Assembly: GCA_021780105.1 (NCBI GenBank)
Contig: JAJXZJ010000032.1
Span: 1-64,000 of the forward strand
Reading direction: 5' to 3'
Origin: a bacterium
GTDB lineage: Bacteria; Verrucomicrobiota; Verrucomicrobiia; Limisphaerales; J093
DNA: 64,000 nucleotides
Shown: piece by piece, positions 43,024 through 52,937 of the stretch
How positions within the stretch are numbered: the stretch's first letter is position 1
Layout: every line of letters starts with the position of its first letter
Made by a program: the position numbers and the translations under genes
Notes under the pieces: generated by a model
Database searches by the model: none
What the model was told of the DNA's origin: nothing
The model's input: only the letters and a program-made list of their open reading frames with translations

Positions 43024-46000
43024 ATGAAGATGAAGATGCTACGGGCGTTATTGCTCGTGATGCCAAGCCTTGGTTTGCTGGCCGGCCCGACCACGATTCC
43101 GCTTTACGAGAATTATGGCATTTTAACCAACACCCCCCAGGTGGATGCGGTTTCATTCGCCAACTACGGTCTGTTTGGCGTGGGTAGCGTGGCCCTTTAC
43201 GATACGCAAAACACGCTGAATTTCACCAACACGGGAATCATGCAGGCGGCTCCCGGTTTCTACTTTGACACCGTGGATGACGCGGGCTACCGACACCGCG
43301 CAGCTAATTTTTACAATGGGCCTGGCGCCAGCATTACCGTCCAGAACAACGGTGCGCTCGCAGCCGGCTTCCGCGTGGACGCCACGAACATCGTCACCCG
43401 GAGCAGCAGCATTCATTCGGATATCACCGGCATCATCCAGATCTTGGGCCAGAATGTAGATTTGTCGCGCACGGTCGTTTCCATTGATCCGGTGACGCAA
43501 TCGGGAGCGTTTCAATCCTATTACCCGAATTACATGTATAGCGACGATTATGGAATCGAGGATCTCTACTGGGGATTTGGCGAGGAACTTCCCCGCTTCC
43601 AGAGTTCGCAACTGGTCACTTCGTATCGCGGCGCGATCACGGCGCAGGCTCCCAATGCCTGCGTAACCAACAGCAGTCCGGGTTTCTGCATGGGTGGCGG
43701 GTTTTTTCTGAGCGCGCCGGCGACGTTTGTCTATACGAACTGGAATTCGGACGGAACCAATACCCAATTCACCGTTTCCGTGGGCATCATCGGAGTGCAG
43801 GACACCAATTTTAACGTGGGTGTGCATTTCTATCCCAGCGACCTGGCGTCCAATTATTACAACTCCATCGCCTTCCAGATGGGCGCCTATTTGACCAACA
43901 CGGCGACGCAGAGCCGTGACCTTTACCAGCTCTTCCTCACCGACCGCCTGGCCGCAGAGCAAACGAATGTGATGGTGTTGCTGACCAACGCGGCCACGGG
44001 AGACATGCCTTATCGTCCTGGAGCCTATGAGCTTAGTCGCTCGCCCTCGCTGGAGTATGCCATGGGCCGGCCGGCCAACGCGACCAATGACTGGTTCAAG
44101 ACCAATCTCGCGGGGGTCATCTACACGCCAATGCCGGGGCTACCGACAACCAATGTGGTGACCAACATTGTGATCATGCCCACGCCAGGCACAGGAACCA
44201 ATTACGAAACGGACATCATCACCAACATCGTCACCACGTCGCCCTACTACTACAACTTGGTGACCAATTACTATGCCGGATACGGTGCGTTCGTCACCAA
44301 CAACATCCCCATCGTTCCCGTTTCGCCGGTGGCGTCCATCACCAATGCGGAGGGCCGGATCGAAATCAATGCTGACGTGCTGAACCTGGAACGCACGCGA
44401 ATGCGGGCCGAGGGCAACATCACGGTGGCTACGCGCCAACTGGTGAGCAGCACGAACGCGGGCATTGACGTTGCCAGCATCTACTACGACTTGGGGTCCA
44501 CCAACGGACTGCTCAAACTCCAGAGCCTGACGATTCCAGTGGTGCAGCGGCTTTCGGGCAGTGTGTACGCATGGACCGGGATGTGGACCAATTATTACGA
44601 CATCATTACCAATTCGATCACCAATGGTTTCGTTACCAACGTCATGGTGGATCCGACCCAGTCAACCAATTACACTTACAGCACGAACGGCTTCACCACG
44701 AACACGGTTCAAGTAAACCTCAATGTCAGTATGGTGGATGCCACCTCCCTGCAAAGCCGCTGGCCGACGTTCGTCAATGGCCTGGCCACCCGCAGCACGA
44801 ATGTGTTCATGGATGACACAGTCCGGGTCATGAAACAGCTCTACGTGGATGGCACCACGCTTACGGTCAGCACCAACGGGCAGTTTTTGATTGGCGATTT
44901 GAACACGGCAGGCGCACTGACCGACTGGAACACCACGGAATTCCCGAATCTATTGTATTTGACCAACAATGGTCTGATCAGCGTGCCGAACGTTGCGGAT
45001 TTTGGGACGCCGACTGCTCCCTACGAGCGGTTTGTCAACACGGGAACCAATGCCGCCTTTGCGCTGCATTACAACGTCAAGGACTTCCAAGCCAGCGGTT
45101 ACATTGCCACCGAAGTCTTTCTTTACGCGCCCGATGGGACTCTCATTCCCTACCTGGCAGAAGGAGCCATTCATATTAATGCGAACACAGTGGAGATGCA
45201 GAACGGTGTCATGGACGCCTTCTACAGCGACATTGTGTTGAATGCGAATTCGGTCAAGTGGCGCAACTACACCAACGATGCGGCGGGTATGATTCAATTG
45301 AATGTTTCGGGCGATCTGAGTGACAGCGGTTGGGACGCCGGGGTGGTGTTGGATTGCAGTCAGGGCATTCAACTGACCACCAAGCCCGCCACAGGTTCCT
45401 TGTTGGGCACCACCATCAATGTGAATACGCTCGCCAATTCGGCGGTGGACTGCGTCTGGGCCGCGGAGGACCGGGGCGCCAGCAGCCGCGGGTTTACCAA
45501 CAACGCGGCAATCGGTCACTTGTTCCTTAATCCCGCACTGAATGGGCAGATCACATTTGGGCCGGTGGGCACTGCGAACGCGCTCTATGTGGACTACCTT
45601 GAGTTTTCACCGACCGCGCAGACGGATCTGAAAGGCAGCTTGATTCTCGAACCGGGATTCAAGATCTATTACGCGTCAGCCAACCTCACTCCGGATCAAA
45701 TCAGCGCGGCCTTTGGCAACCAAATCGTGCCGGTGACGGACTTCGTCGGACCGCACAGTTCAATGCCGGTGGTGGTGACGCTGGATCCGAACAGCAATCC
45801 GCCCAAACAGGTTTCGGTCCTGGTAAACACCTTGTTACGCAATAGCACGACCATAGATTCCGACGGCAACGGGACAGCCAACGCCTATGAACTGGATCCG
45901 TTCAAAGGACCAAAGATGAAAGTCTGGTTGACCAACCTGCCGCCCATGAGCGTGGCCATCAGTTGGAACGTTGCGGCGCAGACGGTTTACCATGTGGATT

Positions 46001-46158
46001 ATGCCACGAATCTGGACAACACCGGCTGGCAGCCGTTGACGATTTACACCAATACACTGAATACGGCGACCAACGCCATATTCCTTGATCCGGCAGGGGT
46101 GACCAATGCGCCCCGTTACTACCGGGTGAGCTATTCGCCGGAAGGCACCGGGCTTTGA
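43024..46158 (+). CDS. large exported beta-helix (haemagglutinin-like) protein
   Basis: 1044 residues from the ATG at 43024 (leader MKMKMLRALLLVMPSLGLLA); a TTG at 43000 is possible. Many short repeats such as NFTNTGIM, ITVQNNGAL, IEINADVLNLERTRMRAEGN and TVEMQNGVMDAFYSDIVLNA give the strand-turn rhythm of filamentous haemagglutinin-type right-handed beta-helices. The last 80 residues form the module shared by other exported proteins here (WNVAAQTVYHVDYATNLD, ending RYYRVSYSPEG). No autotransporter barrel is seen. Likely a surface fibre or adhesin; function inferred from form only. Confidence 0.72.
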   Translation: MKMKMLRALLLVMPSLGLLAGPTTIPLYENYGILTNTPQVDAVSFANYGLFGVGSVALYDTQNTLNFTNTGIMQAAPGFYFDTVDDAGYRHRAANFYNGPGASITVQNNGALAAGFRVDATNIVTRSSSIHSDITGIIQILGQNVDLSRTVVSIDPVTQSGAFQSYYPNYMYSDDYGIEDLYWGFGEELPRFQSSQLVTSYRGAITAQAPNACVTNSSPGFCMGGGFFLSAPATFVYTNWNSDGTNTQFTVSVGIIGVQDTNFNVGVHFYPSDLASNYYNSIAFQMGAYLTNTATQSRDLYQLFLTDRLAAEQTNVMVLLTNAATGDMPYRPGAYELSRSPSLEYAMGRPANATNDWFKTNLAGVIYTPMPGLPTTNVVTNIVIMPTPGTGTNYETDIITNIVTTSPYYYNLVTNYYAGYGAFVTNNIPIVPVSPVASITNAEGRIEINADVLNLERTRMRAEGNITVATRQLVSSTNAGIDVASIYYDLGSTNGLLKLQSLTIPVVQRLSGSVYAWTGMWTNYYDIITNSITNGFVTNVMVDPTQSTNYTYSTNGFTTNTVQVNLNVSMVDATSLQSRWPTFVNGLATRSTNVFMDDTVRVMKQLYVDGTTLTVSTNGQFLIGDLNTAGALTDWNTTEFPNLLYLTNNGLISVPNVADFGTPTAPYERFVNTGTNAAFALHYNVKDFQASGYIATEVFLYAPDGTLIPYLAEGAIHINANTVEMQNGVMDAFYSDIVLNANSVKWRNYTNDAAGMIQLNVSGDLSDSGWDAGVVLDCSQGIQLTTKPATGSLLGTTINVNTLANSAVDCVWAAEDRGASSRGFTNNAAIGHLFLNPALNGQITFGPVGTANALYVDYLEFSPTAQTDLKGSLILEPGFKIYYASANLTPDQISAAFGNQIVPVTDFVGPHSSMPVVVTLDPNSNPPKQVSVLVNTLLRNSTTIDSDGNGTANAYELDPFKGPKMKVWLTNLPPMSVAISWNVAAQTVYHVDYATNLDNTGWQPLTIYTNTLNTATNAIFLDPAGVTNAPRYYRVSYSPEGTGL

Positions 46159-46197
46159 TCGCGCGCGCGTGGCATCTGACACAGGAATTTACCGAGT

Positions 46198-49100
46198 ATG
46201 TTGACATTCCGAGCTTACTGGTTGGCCTTGGCCTCTTGCCTGATGGCTGTGACCGTTGGGGCCCAAAATCCTGATCCGATTGACCTCGGCCATTACAAAG
46301 TTCATCCGACGCGAATTATTGCGCGATTCGCCGATCCTACGCAGGCCACCGAGCTTTCGACGTTGTCCACGCTCAAAGCCGCGGGACTGACCGTGCGGCG
46401 TCACTACCGGCTGGTGTCGGGAGGGGTGGTATTCGACCTGAAACCTACTGTTGCTTTGATGTCGAATCGAGCCGTCAGCCCGCAGGAACAGGCCCGCTCG
46501 CTCGCGGCCAAAATGACGGCGCTGCGGAATTCAGGTCTGTTCTCCTATGTTGGCCCAGACTATTGGGAGCATACGATGCTGACGGAACCGAACGATTCCC
46601 GGTATCAGGACGGCACGCTGTGGGGATTGAACAACTATGGACAGAATGGCGGCAAACCCGGCGCGGACATCATTCATGACCCGGATGGCAGCAACACCAA
46701 TGCCTGGGATATCAGCACGGGTAGCACGAATGTCATTGTCGCTGTCATTGATACTGGCGTGCGTTACACGCACAAAGATCTGGCCAGCCAGATGTGGGTC
46801 AACCCGAATCCTGGCAGCAGCGGGTTCCCCAACGATATTCATGGCATCAACGCAATCACCGGGTCCGGCGATCCGATGGATGACGTCGGCCACGGGACTC
46901 ATGTGTCCGGCACCATTGGCGCGGCCGCCAACAATGGTTTTCCGCATGTCGGGGTGGCTTGGAAGGTGCGCATCATGGGGTGCAAATTCCTCGGCCAGAA
47001 TGGCGGATTTGATAGTGACGCGATTACTTGCATCGAATACGCCGTGGCCAACGGCGCGAAGGTGATGAACAACAGTTGGGGTGGTGGAGGTTTTGACCAG
47101 GTGATGTTGGACGCGATTGTGGCGGCCTCCACCAACAATGTCATGTTCATTGCTGCCGCCGGCAACAACGGCACGGACAACGACGTTTACGAGAATTATC
47201 CTTCCAATTACCAGGTGGACAATGTCATCGCGGTCGCGGCGCTGGACCGGAAAGACAATCTGGCATCGTTCTCCGATTATGGGCTTACCACCGTTCATAT
47301 CGGCGCCCCGGGCGTGGATATTTTTTCCTGCTGGAACGGCTCGGATACCGATTACAACACGATTGACGGCACGAGCATGGCGACACCGCACGTGAGCGGT
47401 GTGGCGGCGTTGATTTACAGTATTGCGCCCAACGCCACGGTGGCGGAGGTGCGCGAACGCATTCTACAATCCGCTGTGCCGGTTGATGCCCTCAAGAACA
47501 AGTCGGTGACTGAAGGCCGCGTGAATGCCTATCGCGCTCTTACTGCCAAGGCCGAAGGCATCCTCCGGATGAACTTCAACCCGGTTACGAACTCGGTCGT
47601 GCTGTTGTCCACCAACTTGCCAATCTTCGTCAGCGTGAACGACCTGTTCCCGGTTACCAATGCAATTGTCACGGGCCAGATCGTAGGCACGACCAACACC
47701 ATCAATTTCTACAATGATGGAAAGGTGCCGGATGTGCTTTCAAACGACAATGTTTACAGCAGTTATGTGGATGTCACTCCCTACACGAATGCGTCGTTTT
47801 CAAACATTGTCACAATCATTGTTTCCGCCCTGGCGACGAATGATTTTCCGAATTCGAATACCGTGGCGCATGGCACCAACACGGTGGTCTATCACATCGT
47901 TGGACCTCCGGAGAACGACAACTTTGCCAACGCCGACAAGGTGCCGGCGGCCGGCGCCTTTGACAGCGGCATCATCATTGCCACCAACACGTACGCCACG
48001 ATCGAATCAGGCGAACCGGCGCACGCCGGGCTGATCCAGTCCTCCTATTCCCTCTGGTGGAATTGGTCGCCGGCGGCCAGCGGCCCGGCGCTCGTGGACA
48101 CGGCGGGCAGCAGTTTCGACACTGTTGTCGCTGTTTACACCGGCAACAGCGTGGATCAGTTGACGCAGGTGGCCGCCAGTGCCAGCGGCGCGGTCAAGGC
48201 CAACGTCACTTTCAACGCCCAGCAGGGGGCCACCTACCGGATTGTCGTTGCCGGCTCTGACACGAATGAATTCGGTGGTATCCGGCTGCGCATTCAGCCG
48301 AACGGTCAACTTGACAGCACGCCGCCCATTGCCGCCGTTTCGGCTCCCTTAAACGGCGCCATTTTCACCTACAATAAGATCACCCTCAATGGTTCAGCAT
48401 CGGACCCTGCGCCCAACGCGTCTGGCGTCAAGCAGGTCATGGTCAAGGTGAACAGCGGGCTGCCGGCCAGCGCCAGCGGCATCACCAACTGGACCAGCCC
48501 AGCTTCTCTGCAGAGCGGCGCCAATACGATTCAGGTTTACGCGCAGGACTTCGCCGACAATGTTTCGCAAACGGCAAGCATCACTGTTTACTATCAACCG
48601 GTGGCCTCGCCCAACGACATTTTTGGCTCCACAGTGGATCCGGGCAGTCCTTATTTCCTGCAGGCGACGTCCGGGTCCAGCACGGTGACTAACATTGCGG
48701 CCACCAAGGAGACCGGTGAACCCGACCATGCCGGCAACAACGGCGGCAAGTCTGTATGGTGGTCCTGGCAGGCCCCGACGGACGGTGTTTTGACCGTGGA
48801 CACCCAAGGCTCGGACTTTGACACGCTTTTGGGCCTATACACCGGTGAGTATGTTTACGCGTTGACAGCGATTGCCAGCAATGACGACGCGCTGCCCAAT
48901 TCGCACTGGAGCAAGGTCGCCGTGGGAGTGCAGGCGAATCAGATTTACCACATTGCGGTGGACGGCTTCGGAGGCGCCTCGGGCACGGTGGTAATGAACT
49001 ATGCCTTCGCGCCAACCAACCTGGTGTTTGTGACGGTTGAGGCCCCCACGGGCGGCACCGTGACTCCCGCGCCGGGCACGACACCTGTGCCGGTCAATTC

Positions 49101-49878
49101 AGCGCAGACGTATCTGGCAACGCCGGCGGCCAACTATGATTTTGCCGGGTGGGAAGGCAGTGTCTCGACGATCGCCAATCCGCTATCCTTCACGGTCAGG
49201 TCGAACGTCACTCTCAATGCGGTATTTGTGCCGCACCAGTTCTCCGATGATTTCGAAACCGGGAGCTTCTCCACAAACCTGCCGTGGCAGTTCTTTGGCG
49301 ACCAGCCCTGGTTCGTCACAAACCAGGTGGCGGCCACCGGTCACTATGCGGCGCGTTCTGGAGTCATCGGTGACAACCAGACAAGCTCGTTGCGGCTGAC
49401 GGACAATTTCCGTGCCGGCACTGGAATGTTCGCTTACAAGGTCAGCTCCGAGGCTGGATGGGATTGGCTGCAGTTCTTCGTGGACAACCAGCAAATGGGA
49501 CGGTGGTCGGGCGAGGTGAACTGGACGCAATTCAATTTCAATCTGTCAGCAGGCACGCACACGTTGGAGTGGCGTTACAGCAAAGATCCGGCCAACAGCC
49601 TCGGCTTGGATGCCGCCTTCCTTGACAACGTGGACCTGCCGCTTGCGGTGCCGACCGATTCGAGCAGCCCGGCGCGGTTGACCCTTCAGCCGGACATCAG
49701 CGGTCAGCTCCAATTGACACTGCAAGGCCAGACCAACCAGGTTTACATCATCCAGTCCGCCACGGATCTCGCCCACTGGCAGCCGTTCACCACCAATGTG
49801 GCCACCCACGGCCAGTTCCGGTTGCTCGTGCCGGCGGATGTCTCTCAACGCTACTACCGCGCGATTGTCGCGCCGTAA
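46198..49878 (+). CDS. large subtilisin-like (S8) protease, exported
   Basis: 1226 residues, leader MLTFRAYWLALASCLMAVTV then GAQ. An inhibitor-like propeptide (about 30-125) precedes the catalytic domain: Asp185 in VIDTGV, His232 in GHGTHVSG, Asn323 in AAGNNG and Ser393 in GTSMATPHVSG, all canonical. After about residue 470 come beta modules, two of them near-copies (each with SxWWxW and a FDT.......YTG stretch, about 615-695 and 840-930). Then a Listeria-Bacteroides-type repeat with YLATPAANYDFAGWEG and a C-terminal module ending RYYRAIVAP. Fourth gene of the exported-protein operon. Confidence 0.9.
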   Translation: MLTFRAYWLALASCLMAVTVGAQNPDPIDLGHYKVHPTRIIARFADPTQATELSTLSTLKAAGLTVRRHYRLVSGGVVFDLKPTVALMSNRAVSPQEQARSLAAKMTALRNSGLFSYVGPDYWEHTMLTEPNDSRYQDGTLWGLNNYGQNGGKPGADIIHDPDGSNTNAWDISTGSTNVIVAVIDTGVRYTHKDLASQMWVNPNPGSSGFPNDIHGINAITGSGDPMDDVGHGTHVSGTIGAAANNGFPHVGVAWKVRIMGCKFLGQNGGFDSDAITCIEYAVANGAKVMNNSWGGGGFDQVMLDAIVAASTNNVMFIAAAGNNGTDNDVYENYPSNYQVDNVIAVAALDRKDNLASFSDYGLTTVHIGAPGVDIFSCWNGSDTDYNTIDGTSMATPHVSGVAALIYSIAPNATVAEVRERILQSAVPVDALKNKSVTEGRVNAYRALTAKAEGILRMNFNPVTNSVVLLSTNLPIFVSVNDLFPVTNAIVTGQIVGTTNTINFYNDGKVPDVLSNDNVYSSYVDVTPYTNASFSNIVTIIVSALATNDFPNSNTVAHGTNTVVYHIVGPPENDNFANADKVPAAGAFDSGIIIATNTYATIESGEPAHAGLIQSSYSLWWNWSPAASGPALVDTAGSSFDTVVAVYTGNSVDQLTQVAASASGAVKANVTFNAQQGATYRIVVAGSDTNEFGGIRLRIQPNGQLDSTPPIAAVSAPLNGAIFTYNKITLNGSASDPAPNASGVKQVMVKVNSGLPASASGITNWTSPASLQSGANTIQVYAQDFADNVSQTASITVYYQPVASPNDIFGSTVDPGSPYFLQATSGSSTVTNIAATKETGEPDHAGNNGGKSVWWSWQAPTDGVLTVDTQGSDFDTLLGLYTGEYVYALTAIASNDDALPNSHWSKVAVGVQANQIYHIAVDGFGGASGTVVMNYAFAPTNLVFVTVEAPTGGTVTPAPGTTPVPVNSAQTYLATPAANYDFAGWEGSVSTIANPLSFTVRSNVTLNAVFVPHQFSDDFETGSFSTNLPWQFFGDQPWFVTNQVAATGHYAARSGVIGDNQTSSLRLTDNFRAGTGMFAYKVSSEAGWDWLQFFVDNQQMGRWSGEVNWTQFNFNLSAGTHTLEWRYSKDPANSLGLDAAFLDNVDLPLAVPTDSSSPARLTLQPDISGQLQLTLQGQTNQVYIIQSATDLAHWQPFTTNVATHGQFRLLVPADVSQRYYRAIVAP

Positions 49879-49905
49879 GCCCAGGCGGACGGGGAGGCCG
49901 TTCGC

Positions 49906-50490
49906 ATGAAGTTGCTGGGCCTGACCGGTGGCGTCGGCATGGGTAAATCTACCGCCGCCGACTTTCTCCGTCAGCGTGGCTTGGAGGTGGTGGACACGGA
50001 TGAAATCGCCCGCCGCGTTGTCACTCCCGGCCAGCCGGCCGTGCGCGAAATTGCCGCAACGTTCGGTGACCATGTCGTTGACTCCTCCGGCCAGCTTCGT
50101 CGTGAAACGCTTGCCCAAATCGTCTTCGCCGATGATATGGCCCGCCGCCGGCTCGAAGCCATCCTGCATCCGCGCATCCGTGAGCTCTGGCTGGCTGAAA
50201 CGCGACGCTGGCGTGCCACTGGGGTGGCGCAAGGTGTGGTGGTGATTCCGCTGCTGTTCGAAACCGGAGCGGAGGCCGAGTTCGACGCCACGCTGTGTCT
50301 GGCCTGTTCCGCCGCCACCCAGCGCGAGCGACTGGTGGAGCGCGGCTGGTCCGAGGAGGAAGCCGCAAGGCGAAACCGGGCGCAATGGCCGGTGGAAAAG
50401 AAGATGGGCCGTTCCACTTATGTCGTTTGGAATGAGGCCGGCCTGGCGGTGCTGGCCGCTCAACTCGACCGTGTGTTGAAGCAAATCTGA
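49906..50490 (+). CDS. coaE: dephospho-CoA kinase
   Basis: 194 residues. P-loop GGVGMGKST (8-16), VDTDEIAR in the acceptor site region, and HPRIREL and VVVIPLLFE blocks, all at normal length for CoaE. It phosphorylates the ribose 3'-OH of dephospho-CoA, the last step of CoA synthesis, in the cytoplasm. It starts 27 bp after the large protease gene with no visible promoter between them and is followed by a clear terminator, so it may be the last gene of the exported-protein transcript. Confidence 0.95.
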   Translation: MKLLGLTGGVGMGKSTAADFLRQRGLEVVDTDEIARRVVTPGQPAVREIAATFGDHVVDSSGQLRRETLAQIVFADDMARRRLEAILHPRIRELWLAETRRWRATGVAQGVVVIPLLFETGAEAEFDATLCLACSAATQRERLVERGWSEEEAARRNRAQWPVEKKMGRSTYVVWNEAGLAVLAAQLDRVLKQI

Positions 50491-50507
50491 GGTCGGAATC
50501 GAACGTC

Positions 50508-50534
50508 GGCCGGATGGAGGTCCGGCCTCTTTTT
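50508..50534 (+). terminator. Rho-independent terminator after coaE
   Basis: GGCCGGA (50508-50514) and TCCGGCC (50521-50527) pair around TGGAGG, followed by TCTTTTT. It lies 18 bp after the coaE stop. Confidence 0.85.
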
Positions 50535-50574
50535 CTGTGGCAACCGCTGGCGGTCGTGTCACATTAGCCGCGCC

Positions 50575-52770
50575 ATGATCCTTGCATCTGCCGAACTGGA
50601 AAGCCTCGTCAATGTCCGACACCGGGCGCCGCATGATTTGCTCGGGATGCATGTGTTTGGCGGTGGCTCCGGCGTGGTCGTGCGCGCCTTTCTGCCCGAC
50701 GCCGCGAAGGTGGAGGCTGTCCCGACCGTCGAAAAGGACCAGCCGGTCATCGCGCTCAAGCGCGTTCACGACTCCGGCCTGTTCGAGGGAACCAGCAGGC
50801 AGGCGAAACGTGTGTTTGCCTACAAGCTGGTCATCTCTGATTTCGCCGGCCGTCAACGGATTGAGCGGGATCCTTACTCGTTTCTACCGACCCTCGGCGA
50901 GACCGACTTGTTCTTGTTCGGCCAGGGCAACGAAAGGCGGATTTACGACAAGCTCGGCGCGCACCAGCACGAATTTGACGGTGTGTCCGGCGTGAGTTTC
51001 GCCGTCTGGGCGCCCAATGCCCGGCGGGTAAGCGTCGTTGGGAGTTTCAACCAGTGGGACGGGCGGTATCATCCGATGCGCTCGCTCGGGCCGTCGGGAG
51101 TGTGGGAGTTGTTTGTGCCGGGTTTGGGCGAGGGGACACTCTACAAATTCGAGTTGTTGGACGCGCACGGCAACCTGGTGTTGAAAAGCGATCCCTACGC
51201 GGCGTTGTTCGAAGTGGCGCCGAAGAACGCCGCCGTTGTTTGGGACAACGCCAAGTTTCCCTGGACTGATGGCGGGTGGCTGGAACAGCGCCGCTGCCGG
51301 AATCCGCTCCGGGCACCGATGAGCATTTACGAAATTCACCCCGGCTCGTGGCGGAAGAAGTCCATGAACGAGTCCTTCGGCTATCGCGAGCTGGCCGGCC
51401 TGCTGGTGGAATACGTGCGGACAATGGGCTTCACGCACGTCGAGTTTCTGCCGGTGGCCGAGCACGCGTTCTATCCGAGCTGGGGTTATCAGGTCACCGG
51501 CTTTTACGCGCCCAGCAGCCGCTATGGCACGCCGGATGATTTTCAGTTTCTCGTCAACGCGCTTCACGCCGCCGGCATTGGCGTGATCGTGGACTGGGTG
51601 CCGGCACATTTCCCACGCGACGACTGGGCGCTGGCCCGCTTTGACGGCACGGCCCTCTACGAGCACGAGGATCCGCGCAAAGGCGCCCACCAGGACTGGG
51701 GTACGCTCATTTTCAACTACGGCCGGCACGAAGTTCGTAATTTCCTGACGGCGAATGCGCTGTTCTGGTGCGAGCGGTTTCATGTGGACGGCTTGCGTGT
51801 GGACGCCGTGGCCTCCATGCTTTACCTCGATTATTCTCGCAAGGAGGGCGAGTGGATTCCCAATCAATATGGTGGTCGCGAGAATCTGGAGGCGGTCGCC
51901 TTTCTGCGCGAGTTCAACCACCTTGTTCACACCGAGCATCCAGGCGTCGTCACGGTCGCGGAGGAGTCCACGGCCTGGCCGCAGGTCACGCGGCCGCCCT
52001 ACCTCGGCGGCTTGGGCTTCAGCTTCAAATGGAACATGGGCTGGATGCATGACACGCTGGGCTACTTCCAGCGCGAGCCGGTCCATCGCAAATATCATCA
52101 AAACGATCTCACCTTTGCGATGCTCTACCATCACCACGAGAACTTCGTCCTCCCATTGTCGCATGATGAGGTGGTGCATGGCAAAGGCTCGCTGCGCGGC
52201 CGGATGCCGGGTGACGACTGGCAGGGATTCGCCAGCCTCCGTGCATTGCTGGCGTATCAGTGGTTTTTTCCGGGCAAACAGCTTCTCTTCATGGGCGGCG
52301 AGATTGGCCAGAAGAGCGAATGGAACGCCAATGGTGAACTGGATTGGTGGCTGCTCAACGCCGGTCCTTACCACGCGGGGATACAGCGCCTTGTCCGCGA
52401 TCTGAACACACTTTACGCGGCGGAGCGCGCGTTCTGGGAGGGGGATTACGATCACGAAGGCTTCCAATGGGTTGATTGTGGCGACCACGAAAACTCCGTG
52501 CTTTCCTTCCTGCGCCGGCCGTTGGGGCGGGGGAGAGAGTGCGTCGTCATTTTCAACCTGACGCCGGTCGTGCGCGAACACTATCGCGTCGGGTTGCCCC
52601 GTGGCGGTGCCTGGTGCGAGGTGCTGAACACTGACGCCAGTCTCTACGGCGGCTCAAATGTCGGCAACAGCGGCGGGGTGATGGCCGGGGCGTATTCGGT
52701 CCACAACCAACCCTTCTCCGCCCCGTTCACCCTGCCTCCGCTGGGCGCGGTGGTGTTTCGGAGCGAGTGA
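50575..52770 (+). CDS. glgB: 1,4-alpha-glucan branching enzyme
   Basis: 731 residues, normal for the two-N-module form. An N1 module (1-100) and CBM48 (about 125-215, FAVWAPNARRVSVVGSFNQW) precede the GH13 barrel. Catalytic residues are nucleophile Asp410 in DGLRVDAVASM, acid/base Glu463 in VAEEST and Asp531 in LSHDEVVHGK. It makes alpha-1,6 branches in glycogen. No other glycogen gene is in the window. It follows the coaE terminator and so has its own promoter. Confidence 0.95.
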   Translation: MILASAELESLVNVRHRAPHDLLGMHVFGGGSGVVVRAFLPDAAKVEAVPTVEKDQPVIALKRVHDSGLFEGTSRQAKRVFAYKLVISDFAGRQRIERDPYSFLPTLGETDLFLFGQGNERRIYDKLGAHQHEFDGVSGVSFAVWAPNARRVSVVGSFNQWDGRYHPMRSLGPSGVWELFVPGLGEGTLYKFELLDAHGNLVLKSDPYAALFEVAPKNAAVVWDNAKFPWTDGGWLEQRRCRNPLRAPMSIYEIHPGSWRKKSMNESFGYRELAGLLVEYVRTMGFTHVEFLPVAEHAFYPSWGYQVTGFYAPSSRYGTPDDFQFLVNALHAAGIGVIVDWVPAHFPRDDWALARFDGTALYEHEDPRKGAHQDWGTLIFNYGRHEVRNFLTANALFWCERFHVDGLRVDAVASMLYLDYSRKEGEWIPNQYGGRENLEAVAFLREFNHLVHTEHPGVVTVAEESTAWPQVTRPPYLGGLGFSFKWNMGWMHDTLGYFQREPVHRKYHQNDLTFAMLYHHHENFVLPLSHDEVVHGKGSLRGRMPGDDWQGFASLRALLAYQWFFPGKQLLFMGGEIGQKSEWNANGELDWWLLNAGPYHAGIQRLVRDLNTLYAAERAFWEGDYDHEGFQWVDCGDHENSVLSFLRRPLGRGRECVVIFNLTPVVREHYRVGLPRGGAWCEVLNTDASLYGGSNVGNSGGVMAGAYSVHNQPFSAPFTLPPLGAVVFRSE

Positions 52771-52937
52771 GCCTAGAGTTTCCCTCGAACTGGCATCCTG
52801 CATTTTGGCTCAGGTGAACCGGTGCGCCTGCCGACCATTGCATGATCGTGACTTCAAAAGCGCGATTTGGCTGGCTTCCGGAAGGCGGCCAGCAGGGTGG
52901 TTTTGCGGCGTTGGACTTGACACACGCTGTGTGACTG

